A DNA stretch of 64,000 bases from Desulfobacula sp. (GTDB taxonomy: Bacteria; Desulfobacterota; Desulfobacteria; Desulfobacterales; Desulfobacteraceae), in NCBI GenBank assembly GCA_028280105.1, contig JANQML010000039.1, positions 1 to 64,000 on the forward strand. Reading direction: 5' to 3'. The position numbers and the translations under genes were made by a program. Of this stretch, positions 18,101-27,461 are shown piece after piece. Each line of letters starts with the position of its first letter. Position 1 is the stretch's first letter. The notes under the pieces are model-generated. The model was not told where the DNA came from, made no database searches, and worked only from the letters and a program-made list of their open reading frames with translations.

Positions 18101-18175
18101 GGCGGCTTGGCCAAGTGGTAAGGCAACGGCCTGCAAAGCCGTTATTCTCCAGTTCGATCCTGGAAGCCGCCTCCA
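18101..18175 (+). tRNA. tRNA-Cys (anticodon GCA)
   Basis: Acceptor GGCGGCT pairs with AGCCGCC, the anticodon loop is CTGCAAA with anticodon GCA, the T arm is CCAGTTCGATCCTGG, and CCA is encoded. It starts 8 bp after tRNA-Gly and is probably cotranscribed with it. Confidence 0.95.
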
Positions 18176-18179
18176 TAAA

Positions 18180-18220
18180 AAATAAAGGGGTTTCAAGTCT
18201 TTCTTGAAACCCTTTATTTC
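18180..18220. terminator. Bidirectional terminator after the tRNAs
   Basis: A 17-bp stem (18181-18197 with 18203-18218, one bulge) around loop TCTTT, flanked by A-rich and T-rich sides. It can end the tRNA transcript and the convergent minus-strand operon. Confidence 0.8.
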
Positions 18221-18344
18221 AAAATTCAGCACCCAACAATATATCCAACAGCTTAAAACGGGCGTTTTACGAATTTATAAATTCATTCTATCTTTTTGCA
18301 ATCCGGTTACGAAAATCGGATTCAACCCCATTGTTAGAAATAAT

Positions 18345-18785
18345 TTACTCGATATTGTTCATGGTCATCAGCGGCATGACACCAAACTGATGGGTAAGAC
18401 CCATGTAGTCATTATAGACCCACTCTTCAACAGCTTTACCATCTTTCCAGGTGCTAACCGTACACCCGTCCATGGCCACTTTTTTACCGGTTGGTGGTGC
18501 CTGGACGGTTGGAATTTTACCCACATGTTTACCGGTGAGTACAAGGCGGGTCACGGTCGTATCGCCATCACAGAGAATTTCCTTGATCTCCATGTTAAAA
18601 TTGTCATACGATTCACGGACCTCCTTGACAAAAGTCTTGTAAGCTGCCAACCCTTCCACTTTTTTCATCGGCGGCTGATAACGAAGATAATTGGGAGCAA
18701 TAAGCTCATCAAGCACATCAATATTGCCTGAATTGTATACCTCTTCAATGAGTTTTTCGGCCAGTTGTTTAAGATTGTCAGACAT
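18345..18785 (-). CDS. SnoaL-like ester cyclase / NTF2-fold protein
   Basis: A 146-aa protein of the SnoaL/NTF2 fold: LAEKLIEEVYNSGNIDVLDELIAPNYLRYQP at the N-terminus, followed by the curved-sheet pattern GDTTVTRLVLTGKHVGKI and KVAMDGCTVSTWKDGKAVEEWVYNDY. Such proteins bind small cyclic or aromatic molecules and some are cyclases. It has a strong SD (AAGGAGAAG) and is the last gene of the minus-strand transhydroxylase operon, 99 bp after the small subunit. A role on a polyhydroxy-aromatic or cyclic-dione intermediate is possible but inferred. Confidence 0.65.
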   Translation of the reverse strand: MSDNLKQLAEKLIEEVYNSGNIDVLDELIAPNYLRYQPPMKKVEGLAAYKTFVKEVRESYDNFNMEIKEILCDGDTTVTRLVLTGKHVGKIPTVQAPPTGKKVAMDGCTVSTWKDGKAVEEWVYNDYMGLTHQFGVMPLMTMNNIE

Positions 18786-18884
18786 CTTCTCTTCTCCTTT
18801 TTTTATTTATAAAGTCCTAACCTCCGGGCAGCATTCAGTAGCTGTCCGGAAAAACAGTATATTCCATTCTCGAAAGGCAACCGC

Positions 18885-19736
18885 CTATACCCATATGGTT
18901 CCGACAGAACAGCTTGGGGGCAAATGCACCTGTCTGCGAACCGGTTCCTTTTCCTGGCCGCCCACTTTTATTTCATAGGCATCGCTTTTCCCGGGAAGAC
19001 AGGAAAAGCGAAAATCTCCGAACGCATCTGTTTTTTCCCGGTCGATGAGAACGCCATCCCGGTACAACGCCACAGTTTTTCCTTCAATACAGTCCTGGAC
19101 GCTCTGTTCACCGGTTGCCACACTCCCGGCAATAAAACAGGAATTAAACGTATCCAGGTTTTTATAAAAAACGACCGGTCCCTTTAAAGACAGCTCAGTT
19201 TCGGGATGGTCAATCCTCTTAAGCCCGTTTAATCGAATATGCGCCTGTAAATCATCGTCAACCTGCTTCTGAAAGGTCAGGGCACCGGTGGGGCATGTCT
19301 GGGCGCAGCGGGGCTGCTGCCAACCCCCGTCCAGAAGATGAGCACAGAGGGTGCATTTCTGGGGGGTTTGGTTTTCAGAATTCCACCAGATAGCCCTGTG
19401 GGGACATGCTTGAACCAGGTCCTCTCTTCCCTTTGATTTTTCCGGATCCACTATAACGATGCCATCGGACCGCTGATAAATTTCTCCGTTTAAAGCCTTT
19501 TTTACGCAGGGCGGATCTGCACAGTGGAAACAGGGCCTGGGCATATATGAGACACCGATATGGGGAAAGGTTCCCTGCTCATTTCTATGGATATTCATCC
19601 ACCGGTGGCCATGGCGGGGCTGGGCCAGGGTATAGGGAGGCCAGTCATTGTCGTAATGTTCGTCCTTGCAGGCCAGAAAGCAGTTGTTGCAATTTTCGCA
19701 TTTGTCAATATCAATGGTCATGATCCATTCTGCCAT
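18885..19736 (-). CDS. Transhydroxylase-type small subunit 1 (three 4Fe-4S clusters)
   Basis: A 283-aa electron-transfer partner of the adjacent Mo subunit. Twelve cluster cysteines are visible: C-x2-C-x2-C-x3-C at 13-23 (CENCNNCFLAC), CFHCADPPC, QACPHRA, KCTLC and CAQTC, enough for three 4Fe-4S clusters as in the Pelobacter acidigallici pyrogallol transhydroxylase small subunit. The C-terminal 70-80 residues (GKTVALYRDGVLIDREKTDAFGDFRFSCLPG) are a Cna-B/carboxypeptidase-regulatory-like beta domain, also a feature of that subunit. No Tat signal is present, so the complex is cytoplasmic. It starts 15 bp after the large subunit. Confidence 0.85.
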   Translation of the reverse strand: MAEWIMTIDIDKCENCNNCFLACKDEHYDNDWPPYTLAQPRHGHRWMNIHRNEQGTFPHIGVSYMPRPCFHCADPPCVKKALNGEIYQRSDGIVIVDPEKSKGREDLVQACPHRAIWWNSENQTPQKCTLCAHLLDGGWQQPRCAQTCPTGALTFQKQVDDDLQAHIRLNGLKRIDHPETELSLKGPVVFYKNLDTFNSCFIAGSVATGEQSVQDCIEGKTVALYRDGVLIDREKTDAFGDFRFSCLPGKSDAYEIKVGGQEKEPVRRQVHLPPSCSVGTIWV

Positions 19737-19751
19737 GGTTCCCCCTCATTT

Positions 19752-22700
19752 TTAAATTGTTTCCGCTTTGTTTTCCCAGCCCCGGATCTGGACAAGGCAG
19801 GAATTGTATGCAGAGGAATGGGAGCGTTTAATAATGTTCCTGTCCGGGGTGAGCAGGTTGATACAGCCGCCCCTGTCCGGTGAACCCCCAGGCTCACCCA
19901 AAGGCTCATACCTGGCCGAGCCCTCGCAGGAATGAACCACCCCCGGCAGGATCCGTTGGGTGGGGACCGCTGCACAGATCACTGCCCCGCGGTCGTTGAA
20001 CACCTCCACCAGGTCATGGCGGCCGATCCCCCTGGACTGAGCGTCATCCGCATTGATCCGGATGATCCAGTAATAATGGCCGCCGATGCACACCCTGTGA
20101 TCTCTGACATCGTTCATGAACCCGTCCTTGGCATCAAACATGGTATGAAAGCTGTACCGGGGATGGGGAGAGATCAGCTGCAGGGGGTACTTTTTTTTCA
20201 ATTCAACACTTTTGTACCCCTCCCAGGAGGGAATGTATTTTGAAATGGGAGGGCGTTCAGGGTCGTCAGGCGCAAAGCGCTTAAGACTTGAGGATTCAAA
20301 TTCAAGTTTTCCGGACTGGGTCTGCAGGCCAAGCCGCCATTTTGATGTATAATCCGCCGGCAGGGGGGCAGGTTCGGGTACATCTTTTTTCCTGCCTTCT
20401 GCAAACCAACGGTATGAAACAGGCGCTTTGAGGGCGTCGTCCGGAGGAGGCACCACATAATATCCTTTTTTGATAAAAGACTTCCAGGAAATCACCTTGG
20501 GCAGATCGCTGGCGTTGAAAAGTCTGCGGCACCATTCCAGTTCAGTGCATCCCTCGGAAAAAGGCGCACCAAGATCAAGGCGCTGTGCCAGCTCCAGAAA
20601 AATCTGGTAGTCGGACTTGGATTCACCAAGGGGCTCGATGCATTTGTGCTGGAGGGTAATGATGCGGTGGTTCCACTGGGTAAACTGGTGATGGCTGTAC
20701 CCTCCCGAGTTGGCGGTTTCCCCGATATCCCACCGTTCGAAGCTGGTGCAGGCAGGCAGGATAATATCGGCAAATTTGGCCTCTCCCTCAAACCAGATGG
20801 ACTGATTGACAACAAATTCCAGATTGCCGCTCCGGTAAGCGTTAACGTAACGGTTGGCTCCCGGCATGGTACCGAAGTGGGACCCTCCGTATTTGTAGTA
20901 CATTTTCACGGGTGCATGTCCCGGTGCCGGGTATTTGAACTTCTTAAACTGACCCTCAATACTTTTCGGATCGCTGGGGTAGCCCTCGCATTTTCCGTTG
21001 AGAAATACTTCGGGAATCCGCAGCCTGGGGATCAGCTGCCCAACGGTATTCATGGTGGGTAACTGGGGCATTTTCTGGTAAAGATTGATCCGCAGTCCGG
21101 TGTTGTCCAGGTCTCCGGACAATCCCCCTTCTGCATAACCCGGAAAATAAAAATGGATATCCACAGGGGCACCCTGCTGGAGACCCCCCATGTTGATGCC
21201 GGGCTTTCCTAATCCCTGCATGGCCATAAGGCAGACCATGGATCGGGCCCATTCTATACCGGTGGCACTGCGGCATGCGCCACCGAACCCGACAAGGCCG
21301 CCCGGTGCCAGATAGGTTTTCTTTTTTCCCCACTCCCGGGCCAGTGCCCGGACATCTTTGGCCGGTACACCGGTCTCAATTTCCTGCCATTCCGGGTTTT
21401 TTTCAACGCCGTCCTCCAGGCCCATAATATAGGCTTTCCATATGTCGAACCCAACGGTGCGCTCGGCCACATACTCCTTGTCGTAAAGGCCTTCAGTAAT
21501 CCAGACATAGGCGATGGCCAGGCTCATGGCATTCCCGGTGTCAGGACGGGGAGCGATCCATTTCCCCCCCAAAAGCGCTGCCGTATGGTTGTAATAGGGA
21601 TCGATGTGGACCATCTTAATGCCCAGTTCCTTGGCCCAGAGTCTGCGCACGGTTCCTTCGAAAGCGCCGTAAACTCCGTTGGTGGCTTCGGGATCGCTGG
21701 ACCAGAAAACAATCATCTCACATTCCTTAAGGCAGTCCTCAATCGTGCCGTAAGTATCTGAACCACCGTTTCTCATACTGTTGCCCCAGTGGTGCATGGC
21801 CCCCCAATACCAGCCTTCCCAGCTATCCGGATTGTGAGCCACTGGGCTGTAACCGATGGAGTTCATGAATCGGGCACGGGTGGAGAGCCAGTAGCCCAGG
21901 TTCCCCCAGGTGTGGTGGGAGCCGCTGCCGTTCATGATGGCTCCGGGCCCGTATTCTTTTTTCATCCGCTTGATCTCCCCGGCAACAATATCAAGCGCCT
22001 CGTCCCAGGAAATACGCTCATACCCTGAAACGCCTCTGTTCTGAGGATTGCGTTCTCCATTGGGATGAAAATCAATTCTTTTCATGGGATAGAGAAGCCG
22101 GTCCGGTGAATAAATCAGGGACCGCAGAGCCATTACATAGGGAGTGACACTTCCCTTCCGGGGTGGTGTAAATGTTTTTCCCCGCGCCTTTATCTGCCAG
22201 GACGGGGCGTCGTCCCCATCAAATTCAATGGGGGTAATCCGGATGATTTTTCCATCTTTCACATAGACAAAGACCGGCCCGCCGTTGGTATTGCTGGTAT
22301 AACGGATTTCACCGTTTTTAAGCCGAACCCCGTAATCCCGGTCCGCATCCACGGACTTAAGCGCGTTCAATGTCTGCATAAACTGGATCACCAGTTTATC
22401 CGGACCCTGAACATCCACCAGAAAATTTTTCATGGCATGGATCTGAACCAGGTGATTGCCGTTTCTGAACATCAGTTCCACTGCAGTGGCAGGATCAATA
22501 AAAACCAGGCTGACATCTGCTTTTTTTGCAATCCCGGCTCTGGAAATGACTTTCCCCTTTTTGAAGTTAAAGAACCGGCCCATTGGTTTTTTCCGTGTCT
22601 TGATCTGGGCCGTGAAATCCATTTCCAGAAGGCGCTGCCTGAATTTCCGGTCCAGAAGGGGACGGACCAGCAACATGAGTTTCAAACCGAAAAGCATGAT

Positions 22701-22757
22701 GACCAGTAACGGGCCTCCGGCGGTCTGAAACAGGATATTAACGGTTCTTTGAAACAT
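19752..22757 (-). CDS. Transhydroxylase-type molybdopterin large subunit 1 fused to an SCP2-like domain
   Basis: A 1001-aa DMSO-reductase-family protein related to the pyrogallol-phloroglucinol transhydroxylase large subunit. Residues about 8-35 form a hydrophobic helix, about 45-135 an SCP2-like lipid-binding fold, and 145-1001 the catalytic part. There is no N-terminal Cys cluster, as in the known enzyme. His281, Asp311, Ser312 and Tyr541 keep the spacing of His144, Asp174, Ser175 (Mo ligand) and Tyr404 of that enzyme, so the active site looks intact. The start is supported by AAGGAG 8 bp before the ATG, so the fusion is not an artefact of start choice. The known enzyme is about 875 aa without this extension; membrane association or hydrophobic substrate delivery is inferred. 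Confidence 0.85.
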   Translation of the reverse strand: MFQRTVNILFQTAGGPLLVIMLFGLKLMLLVRPLLDRKFRQRLLEMDFTAQIKTRKKPMGRFFNFKKGKVISRAGIAKKADVSLVFIDPATAVELMFRNGNHLVQIHAMKNFLVDVQGPDKLVIQFMQTLNALKSVDADRDYGVRLKNGEIRYTSNTNGGPVFVYVKDGKIIRITPIEFDGDDAPSWQIKARGKTFTPPRKGSVTPYVMALRSLIYSPDRLLYPMKRIDFHPNGERNPQNRGVSGYERISWDEALDIVAGEIKRMKKEYGPGAIMNGSGSHHTWGNLGYWLSTRARFMNSIGYSPVAHNPDSWEGWYWGAMHHWGNSMRNGGSDTYGTIEDCLKECEMIVFWSSDPEATNGVYGAFEGTVRRLWAKELGIKMVHIDPYYNHTAALLGGKWIAPRPDTGNAMSLAIAYVWITEGLYDKEYVAERTVGFDIWKAYIMGLEDGVEKNPEWQEIETGVPAKDVRALAREWGKKKTYLAPGGLVGFGGACRSATGIEWARSMVCLMAMQGLGKPGINMGGLQQGAPVDIHFYFPGYAEGGLSGDLDNTGLRINLYQKMPQLPTMNTVGQLIPRLRIPEVFLNGKCEGYPSDPKSIEGQFKKFKYPAPGHAPVKMYYKYGGSHFGTMPGANRYVNAYRSGNLEFVVNQSIWFEGEAKFADIILPACTSFERWDIGETANSGGYSHHQFTQWNHRIITLQHKCIEPLGESKSDYQIFLELAQRLDLGAPFSEGCTELEWCRRLFNASDLPKVISWKSFIKKGYYVVPPPDDALKAPVSYRWFAEGRKKDVPEPAPLPADYTSKWRLGLQTQSGKLEFESSSLKRFAPDDPERPPISKYIPSWEGYKSVELKKKYPLQLISPHPRYSFHTMFDAKDGFMNDVRDHRVCIGGHYYWIIRINADDAQSRGIGRHDLVEVFNDRGAVICAAVPTQRILPGVVHSCEGSARYEPLGEPGGSPDRGGCINLLTPDRNIIKRSHSSAYNSCLVQIRGWENKAETI

Positions 22758-22823
22758 GTACGGCGCTCCTTAGGACAAAATGATTGAAACTGAAATTTTC
22801 ATCTCTGCTTATTACGTTTAAAA

Positions 22824-22840
22824 TAGCAACATCCATTCCA
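22824..22840 (-). promoter_or_regulatory. Candidate sigma-54 promoter for the minus-strand transhydroxylase operon
   Basis: Read on the minus strand, TGGAATGGATGTTGCTA has GG and GC separated by ten bases and a perfect TTGCT -12 element, but AAT replaces CAC. It would start transcription about 55 bp before the large subunit ATG. A sigma-54 activator gene is divergently encoded next door, which makes it plausible. Confidence 0.4.
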
Positions 22841-22986
22841 CTGCCGGGCCGGTTTAATAAAACCCTGTTGCCGTCACTGTCCCGTCCTGGTATAAATAGG
22901 GTATATGCCAAGGGGTAGAGCTGTTTTGTCGGGAACAATAATATTATTATTTAATTCGAAAAATCTCTTTGGTGTATAAAATAGGC

Positions 22987-23035
22987 TTGATATTAATTAC
23001 CAAATATTGATATCAAATCTCCAAATAAGGAGATT
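22987..23035 (+). promoter_or_regulatory. Dyad and SD-sequestering hairpin before the activator gene
   Basis: TTGATAT (22987-22993) and ATATCAA (23010-23016) form a perfect dyad, a possible operator. Directly after it AATCTCC (23016-23022) pairs perfectly with GGAGATT (23029-23035), burying the Shine-Dalgarno of the regulator whose ATG is at 23042. Translation of the activator may be dampened by this hairpin. Confidence 0.5.
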
Positions 23036-23041
23036 GGTCTC

Positions 23042-24634
23042 ATGAAATCACCAAATACGGTAAGCGAAGCTGCATATCCGGTTGAAGTGGACGAAAACCT
23101 GTTTTTTAAACAGGCCACCCTTCTGATCTGCAGCAGCCTTGACATTGAAACAGCCCTGTGGCGCTGCAGAGAATATATCTGTGACTTTCTTCCCGCCGAT
23201 GCCATCTACCTGAATATTTATGAACCCACACTTGGGGGATTGCGTTATGTGGCCCGGGCCGATGCTCTGGGCGGAGAAAAAATGGACCTGGTGATCCATC
23301 TGCCCCAGTCTCTTATCCATGATATTGAAACCGGCAGACGGCTCAAAGACCATATGATCATCAATCGGCCGGAGCTTGATCCCATGGGCCGAATCATCGG
23401 TGAGAAATTTGATATGGGTGAGTCCTCCTTTATTGCCCTGCGCCTGAGGATTGAGGGGCAGCGGCTGGGGGTCATTGATTTTTTCGCCAAGGGGAAAGAC
23501 CGGTTTAACCAGGATCATGTCAGACTTATTTCACTGCTGAGGGAACCCTTTGCCATTGCCATGGCCAATGCCCTCAGGCACCAGGAGGTGATTCGGCTGA
23601 AAGAAGAACTGGCCTCGGATAACCGCTACCTAAGCAGCGAGCTTATCTCCAAAAGCGGAAACGAGGTCATTGGTGCGGACCAAGGCTTAAGCCATGTGCT
23701 GGAACTGGTCCGGCAGGTGGCCCCCATGAAGAGCACCACCTTGATCCTGGGAGAGACCGGAGTCGGAAAAGAGGTGATTGCCAATGCCATACACCGGCTT
23801 TCACCCCGCAAGAACCATCCATTTATAAAGGTTAACTGCGGTGCCATCCCGGAAAACCTGATTGACAGCGAGCTTTTCGGCCACGAAAAAGGGGCATTTA
23901 CCGGGGCGGTGAAACAGAAACGGGGACGGTTTGAACGGGCTCACAGGGGAACCATCTTCCTTGATGAAATCGGGGAACTGCCCTCTTGGGCACAGGTCCG
24001 TCTGCTCCGGGTTCTCCAGACCCAGGAGATCGAACGGGTAGGCGGTTCACCTCCCATCAAACTGGATATCCGCGTCATTGTGGCCACCCACCGGAACCTG
24101 GATCGTATGGTGGCGGAAAAAAAATTTAGAGAAGACCTCTGGTTTAGGATTAATGCCTTCCCCATTCTGATTCCACCTTTGAGGGAGCGCAGATCCGACA
24201 TTCCCCTGCTGGTAAACCATTTTTTACATAAGAAATCTGTGGAAATGGGTATTCAGAACCGTCCCGAGCTGATGACGGAGGATATACAGCGGCTCATGGA
24301 CCACGACTGGCCGGGAAACGTCAGGGAACTTGAAAACAATGTAGAGCGTGCACTCATCCGGCACAGGCACGGCCCTTTGCATTTCAGCCCCCCTTCCCCT
24401 GCAATTCCGATTGAACAGGGACCTGACCCGGGCCCGGACAGTAACCCGGAAACGGTGGCAGGTCTTGACGAGATCATCAAATCTTATATTGAAAAAACCA
24501 TTGCCAGGACCGGCGGTCAAGTGAACGGTAAGGACGGGGCTGCTGCCATGCTGGGGGTAAATCCCAATACCCTCAGGCACAGAATGAAAAAGCTGGGCAT
24601 TGTTTACGGCAGGGAATACAGAAAGGGGGAATAA
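23042..24634 (+). CDS. Sigma-54-dependent transcriptional activator (GAF-AAA-Fis)
   Basis: A 530-aa enhancer-binding protein. A GAF-like sensor (about 20-185) replaces a receiver domain, so it probably binds a small ligand rather than being phosphorylated. The AAA+ domain (about 205-440) has Walker A GETGVGKE, the sigma-54 contact loop GAFTGA, Walker B GTIFLDEIGEL and the sensor arginine region. A Fis-type HTH ends the protein (NGKDGAAAMLGVNPNTLRHRMKKLGI). It is divergent from the SCP2-transhydroxylase operon and overlaps the CoA-transferase gene by one base (TAATG), so it probably controls both. An aromatic ligand is inferred, by analogy with GAF/XylR-type regulators. Confidence 0.88.
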   Translation: MKSPNTVSEAAYPVEVDENLFFKQATLLICSSLDIETALWRCREYICDFLPADAIYLNIYEPTLGGLRYVARADALGGEKMDLVIHLPQSLIHDIETGRRLKDHMIINRPELDPMGRIIGEKFDMGESSFIALRLRIEGQRLGVIDFFAKGKDRFNQDHVRLISLLREPFAIAMANALRHQEVIRLKEELASDNRYLSSELISKSGNEVIGADQGLSHVLELVRQVAPMKSTTLILGETGVGKEVIANAIHRLSPRKNHPFIKVNCGAIPENLIDSELFGHEKGAFTGAVKQKRGRFERAHRGTIFLDEIGELPSWAQVRLLRVLQTQEIERVGGSPPIKLDIRVIVATHRNLDRMVAEKKFREDLWFRINAFPILIPPLRERRSDIPLLVNHFLHKKSVEMGIQNRPELMTEDIQRLMDHDWPGNVRELENNVERALIRHRHGPLHFSPPSPAIPIEQGPDPGPDSNPETVAGLDEIIKSYIEKTIARTGGQVNGKDGAAAMLGVNPNTLRHRMKKLGIVYGREYRKGE

Positions 24635-26484
24635 TGGCCCATTCAGAATTTGAAAAACGATATGTCACGGCCGAAGCTGCGGTCCGGGCGATCAAAAACG
24701 GCGACCGGATTTTTGTGGGGTCCGGGTGCGGGGAACCGCGCCACCTGATCCGGGCCCTGGTGGCCACTAATGACATATGGGACGCCATGATTTTTCAAAT
24801 GCTCTCCTTTACCCTGACCGAATACCTGGATGATGAGGATTTTATAAACCGGTTTTCGGTCAAACTCTTCTTTGTCCCCCCGGCCATGCAGGCGGCAGCC
24901 TTCCAAGGAAAGATAGATTACATTCCCACATATCTCTCCCAGATTCCCATGTTTTTCAGGAGCAAACAGATCAGCCTGGATGTGGCCCTGGTGCAGATCA
25001 GCCCCCCGGACCGGTTCGGGGTTGCCAGTCTCGGGGTTTCAGTGGATGTGACCCTGGAGGCCATAAAAAATGCAAAGACGGTCATTGCTCAGGTCAACCC
25101 CCGCATGCCCCGAACCCATGGAGACGGGTTCATCCGTGTGGAGGACATTGACTACCTGGTCCACTGGGAGGAAGAGATCAACGAGGACAGGCGCGAACCC
25201 CAGGACGAAAACACCTGCCGCCGCATAGCCCATTATCTCAAGGAACTCATAGACGACGGCAGCACCCTCCAGGTGGGGTACGGCAAGGTCTCTTATGCCC
25301 TGCTCAAATACATCGACAATAAAAACGATTTGGGTATCCACACCCATATGATAGCCGACGATTTTATCCCACTCTTTGAAAAAGGGATCATCACCAATAA
25401 ATCCAAAAGTTTCATGAAGGACCGGGCTGTTGCCACCTTCTGCATGGGCACCCGGACCGCCTATGACTACATTGACAACAATATCCAGTTTTATTTCGGA
25501 ACGGCTGATTTTGTAAACACCCCCGGCATCATCGGCCGCAACGACAGTTTTGTCTCTATCAGTTCGGCCCTGGAAGTAGATTTGTCCGGCCAGGTCTGTT
25601 CAGACTACGTGGGCCGCCAGTATTTCACAGGCACCGGAGACCAGTCCAATTTTATACGGGGCGCCACCCTGTCCAAAGGGGGATTCTCCGTCATTGTTAT
25701 CCCCTCCACTGCCAAAAACGGAACGGTTTCCAGGATTGTTCCCACATTAAGCGCAGGTGCCGGGGTTGCCACCCTTCGGGCAGACGTCAACTTTGTGGTC
25801 ACAGAATACGGTATTGCACAGCTCAAGGGTAAAAGCATCTATCAACGGGTCATTGAACTGATACAGATCGCCCATCCCGATTTCAGGGAAGAGTTGATGG
25901 CCGCAGCCAAGGAACAGCAGTATATCTTTTCCGATCAAATGCCTCTTCCAACCGAGGACCTGAATTTTTTAGAGTCTTACAAAAGCCGATTTAAACTGAA
26001 AAACGGAAAATATGTGGCGGTTCGTCCTTTATTACCCTCAGATGAAATCGCTTACCGCAATTTTTTCTACTCTCTGAAAAAAGAGACCATTTTCCTGCGC
26101 TTTTTCAAATCCATTTCCATCTTTTCCAGAAAAATGGCCCAGGAGCACTGGGCTGAAATGGATTACCGCAGCTTTATCTCCCTCATCGGTCATGTGAGAA
26201 ACGAGGGAAACAAAGAGCTGATGGCCATCGGTACCTATGCGGAAGTTGAAAAAGGTTGGGCTGAAGTGGCTTTTGTTGTCCGGGAAGATTTTCAAAGTCA
26301 GGGTGTGGCACACTATCTGCTCGGAGAACTTGAAAAAATAGCCCGCTCCAACGGCTACAAAGGATTCGTAGCGACAGTCCTTCCTGAAAATGAGGCCATG
26401 CAGCACATTTTTCTCTCCAGCTACCCCAATTCTAAAACCATAAAAAATTCCGGAGAAATTGAAATTAAAATGCCTTTTGATTGA
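24634..26484 (+). CDS. Acetyl-CoA hydrolase/CoA-transferase fused to a GNAT domain
   Basis: A 616-aa protein. Residues 1-455 follow the family I CoA-transferase/acetyl-CoA hydrolase fold (RAIKNGDRIFVGSGCGEPRHL, DLGIHTHMIADD, SSALEVDLSGQVCSDYVG, GGFSVIVIPSTAKNG). Residues about 470-616 form a GNAT acetyltransferase domain (FVVREDFQSQGVAHYLLGELE). The position normally holding the catalytic glutamate in IHTEM reads IHTHM (His238) and the following SDG reads ADD, so ordinary transferase chemistry is doubtful. It is coupled to the activator gene. It may be an altered transferase, or a CoA-binding regulatory protein acting on the pathway's acyl-CoAs. Confidence 0.8.
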   Translation: MAHSEFEKRYVTAEAAVRAIKNGDRIFVGSGCGEPRHLIRALVATNDIWDAMIFQMLSFTLTEYLDDEDFINRFSVKLFFVPPAMQAAAFQGKIDYIPTYLSQIPMFFRSKQISLDVALVQISPPDRFGVASLGVSVDVTLEAIKNAKTVIAQVNPRMPRTHGDGFIRVEDIDYLVHWEEEINEDRREPQDENTCRRIAHYLKELIDDGSTLQVGYGKVSYALLKYIDNKNDLGIHTHMIADDFIPLFEKGIITNKSKSFMKDRAVATFCMGTRTAYDYIDNNIQFYFGTADFVNTPGIIGRNDSFVSISSALEVDLSGQVCSDYVGRQYFTGTGDQSNFIRGATLSKGGFSVIVIPSTAKNGTVSRIVPTLSAGAGVATLRADVNFVVTEYGIAQLKGKSIYQRVIELIQIAHPDFREELMAAAKEQQYIFSDQMPLPTEDLNFLESYKSRFKLKNGKYVAVRPLLPSDEIAYRNFFYSLKKETIFLRFFKSISIFSRKMAQEHWAEMDYRSFISLIGHVRNEGNKELMAIGTYAEVEKGWAEVAFVVREDFQSQGVAHYLLGELEKIARSNGYKGFVATVLPENEAMQHIFLSSYPNSKTIKNSGEIEIKMPFD

Positions 26485-26552
26485 ATTTTCTTTTATAAGG
26501 GTACCTCCGGGGCTGAACCGATTTGGGAAAAATATGTTTGACAACTTTAAAA

Positions 26553-26586
26553 TTGCATGTAATATTATATTCAATATTTAATGCAA
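26553..26586. promoter_or_regulatory. Regulon operator 1, long inverted repeat
   Basis: TTGCATGTAATATT (26553-26566) and AATATTTAATGCAA (26573-26586) form a 14-bp inverted repeat with two mismatches around a 6-bp spacer. It is the fullest copy of the motif found at eight places in the island and lies 20 bp before the ModE-like reading frame. Confidence 0.65.
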
Positions 26587-26605
26587 AGATGCAGGGTATA
26601 TTACT

Positions 26606-26785
26606 GTGAACACTCGGGAGCAATGGTTCATGTGGCTGGAAATAGACGGGAACCCGGTTATTGGAAAAGTACGGATGGCCATGCCGGATGCCGTTGAAGA
26701 AAAGGGTTCTATTATTGATGCAGCCAGGAAATTGGATATCTCCTATCGGAAAATACGTGGCGCAACTTCAGATATAGGAGGATAA
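26606..26785 (+). CDS. ModE-like helix-turn-helix mini-protein
   Basis: A 59-aa frame from GTG at 26606 (AGGG 10 bp upstream) to TAA at 26783-26785. The product contains MWLEIDGNPVIGK, AVEEKGSIIDAARKLDISYRKI, matching the N-terminal winged-HTH of ModE-type molybdenum regulators (LWLE-x-DG-x-x-x-G, then GSIS-x-AAR-x-x-x-MSY-x-x-x-W). The molybdate-binding domain is absent and the usual Trp after SYRK is replaced, so it is either a stand-alone DNA-binding protein or a remnant. The SD of the FmdE-like gene lies in its last codons, indicating translational coupling. Its place at the head of a molybdenum-protein operon suggests a regulator. Confidence 0.6.
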   Translation: MNTREQWFMWLEIDGNPVIGKVRMAMPDAVEEKGSIIDAARKLDISYRKIRGATSDIGG

Positions 26786-26789
26786 GAGG

Positions 26790-27389
26790 ATGAGATCTTT
26801 TGATGAATTACTTGAGTTATCGGCTAAAACACACGGTCACCTATGTGCCGGTCAGGTGATAGGGGTGCGGATGGCCATGCTGGGGTGTCGTTTGGTGAAA
26901 ATTGATGAACCCAGATCTGAAAAATTTCGAAAAAAAATTATGGTCTATGTTGAAATGGATCGGTGCGCCACCGATGCAATAAGTAGTGTGACCGGATGCC
27001 GTCTTGGGCGGCGAACCATGAAATTCAAAGATTTTGGTATCAATGCTGCTACCTTTATAAACTTGGAAAGCCGGGATGCCTTCCGGGTGGTCTCAACGGA
27101 ACGTTCCCGGGAACTAGTGAAACAGTATGCTCCTGAGGAGGAAGATCATTACCGTCAGCAGATGCAGGGATATCGAATTATGCCTGAAAACGAACTATTT
27201 GATGTGCAGCAGGTAAACGTTCGTTTGAATTCCGGCCAGATGCCGGGACCACCCAGATCCCATGCCATCTGCGACCGGTGCGGCCAGGTTGTCAGGGATG
27301 CAAGAGAAGTTAGTATAAATGATAAGAAGCTGTGCAGAATATGTTCGGGAGAAGGGTATTTTCAGCCTGTCGCACCTGTCGAAATATGA
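26790..27389 (+). CDS. FmdE/FwdE-family protein with C-terminal zinc ribbon
   Basis: A 199-aa protein with the FmdE core HGHLCAGQVIGVRMAMLGC ... VYVEMDRCATDAISSVTGC-x-LGRRTMKF-x-DFG, which binds metal in related proteins, and a zinc ribbon at the end (CDRC-x-CRIC). FmdE was named as a subunit of molybdenum formylmethanofuran dehydrogenase, but in non-methanogens such genes accompany other molybdopterin enzymes and probably help cofactor handling. A strong SD (AGGAGGATAAGAGG) is present. It is 72 bp before the MPT-binding protein gene. Confidence 0.8.
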   Translation: MRSFDELLELSAKTHGHLCAGQVIGVRMAMLGCRLVKIDEPRSEKFRKKIMVYVEMDRCATDAISSVTGCRLGRRTMKFKDFGINAATFINLESRDAFRVVSTERSRELVKQYAPEEEDHYRQQMQGYRIMPENELFDVQQVNVRLNSGQMPGPPRSHAICDRCGQVVRDAREVSINDKKLCRICSGEGYFQPVAPVEI

Positions 27390-27461
27390 GATGGAGGCAT
27401 TATTCTGGCGTGCAGTATAAAAATAAAGGCAGATATGCTGTTGAAGTGAGGGAGGAACCGG

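Noticed and set aside
26553..26586. ModE boxes as explanation of the repeated motif
   Set aside because: ModE sites contain TATATA-type half sites; the motif here has TGTAA/TTRYA half sites, closer to GntR-type operators.
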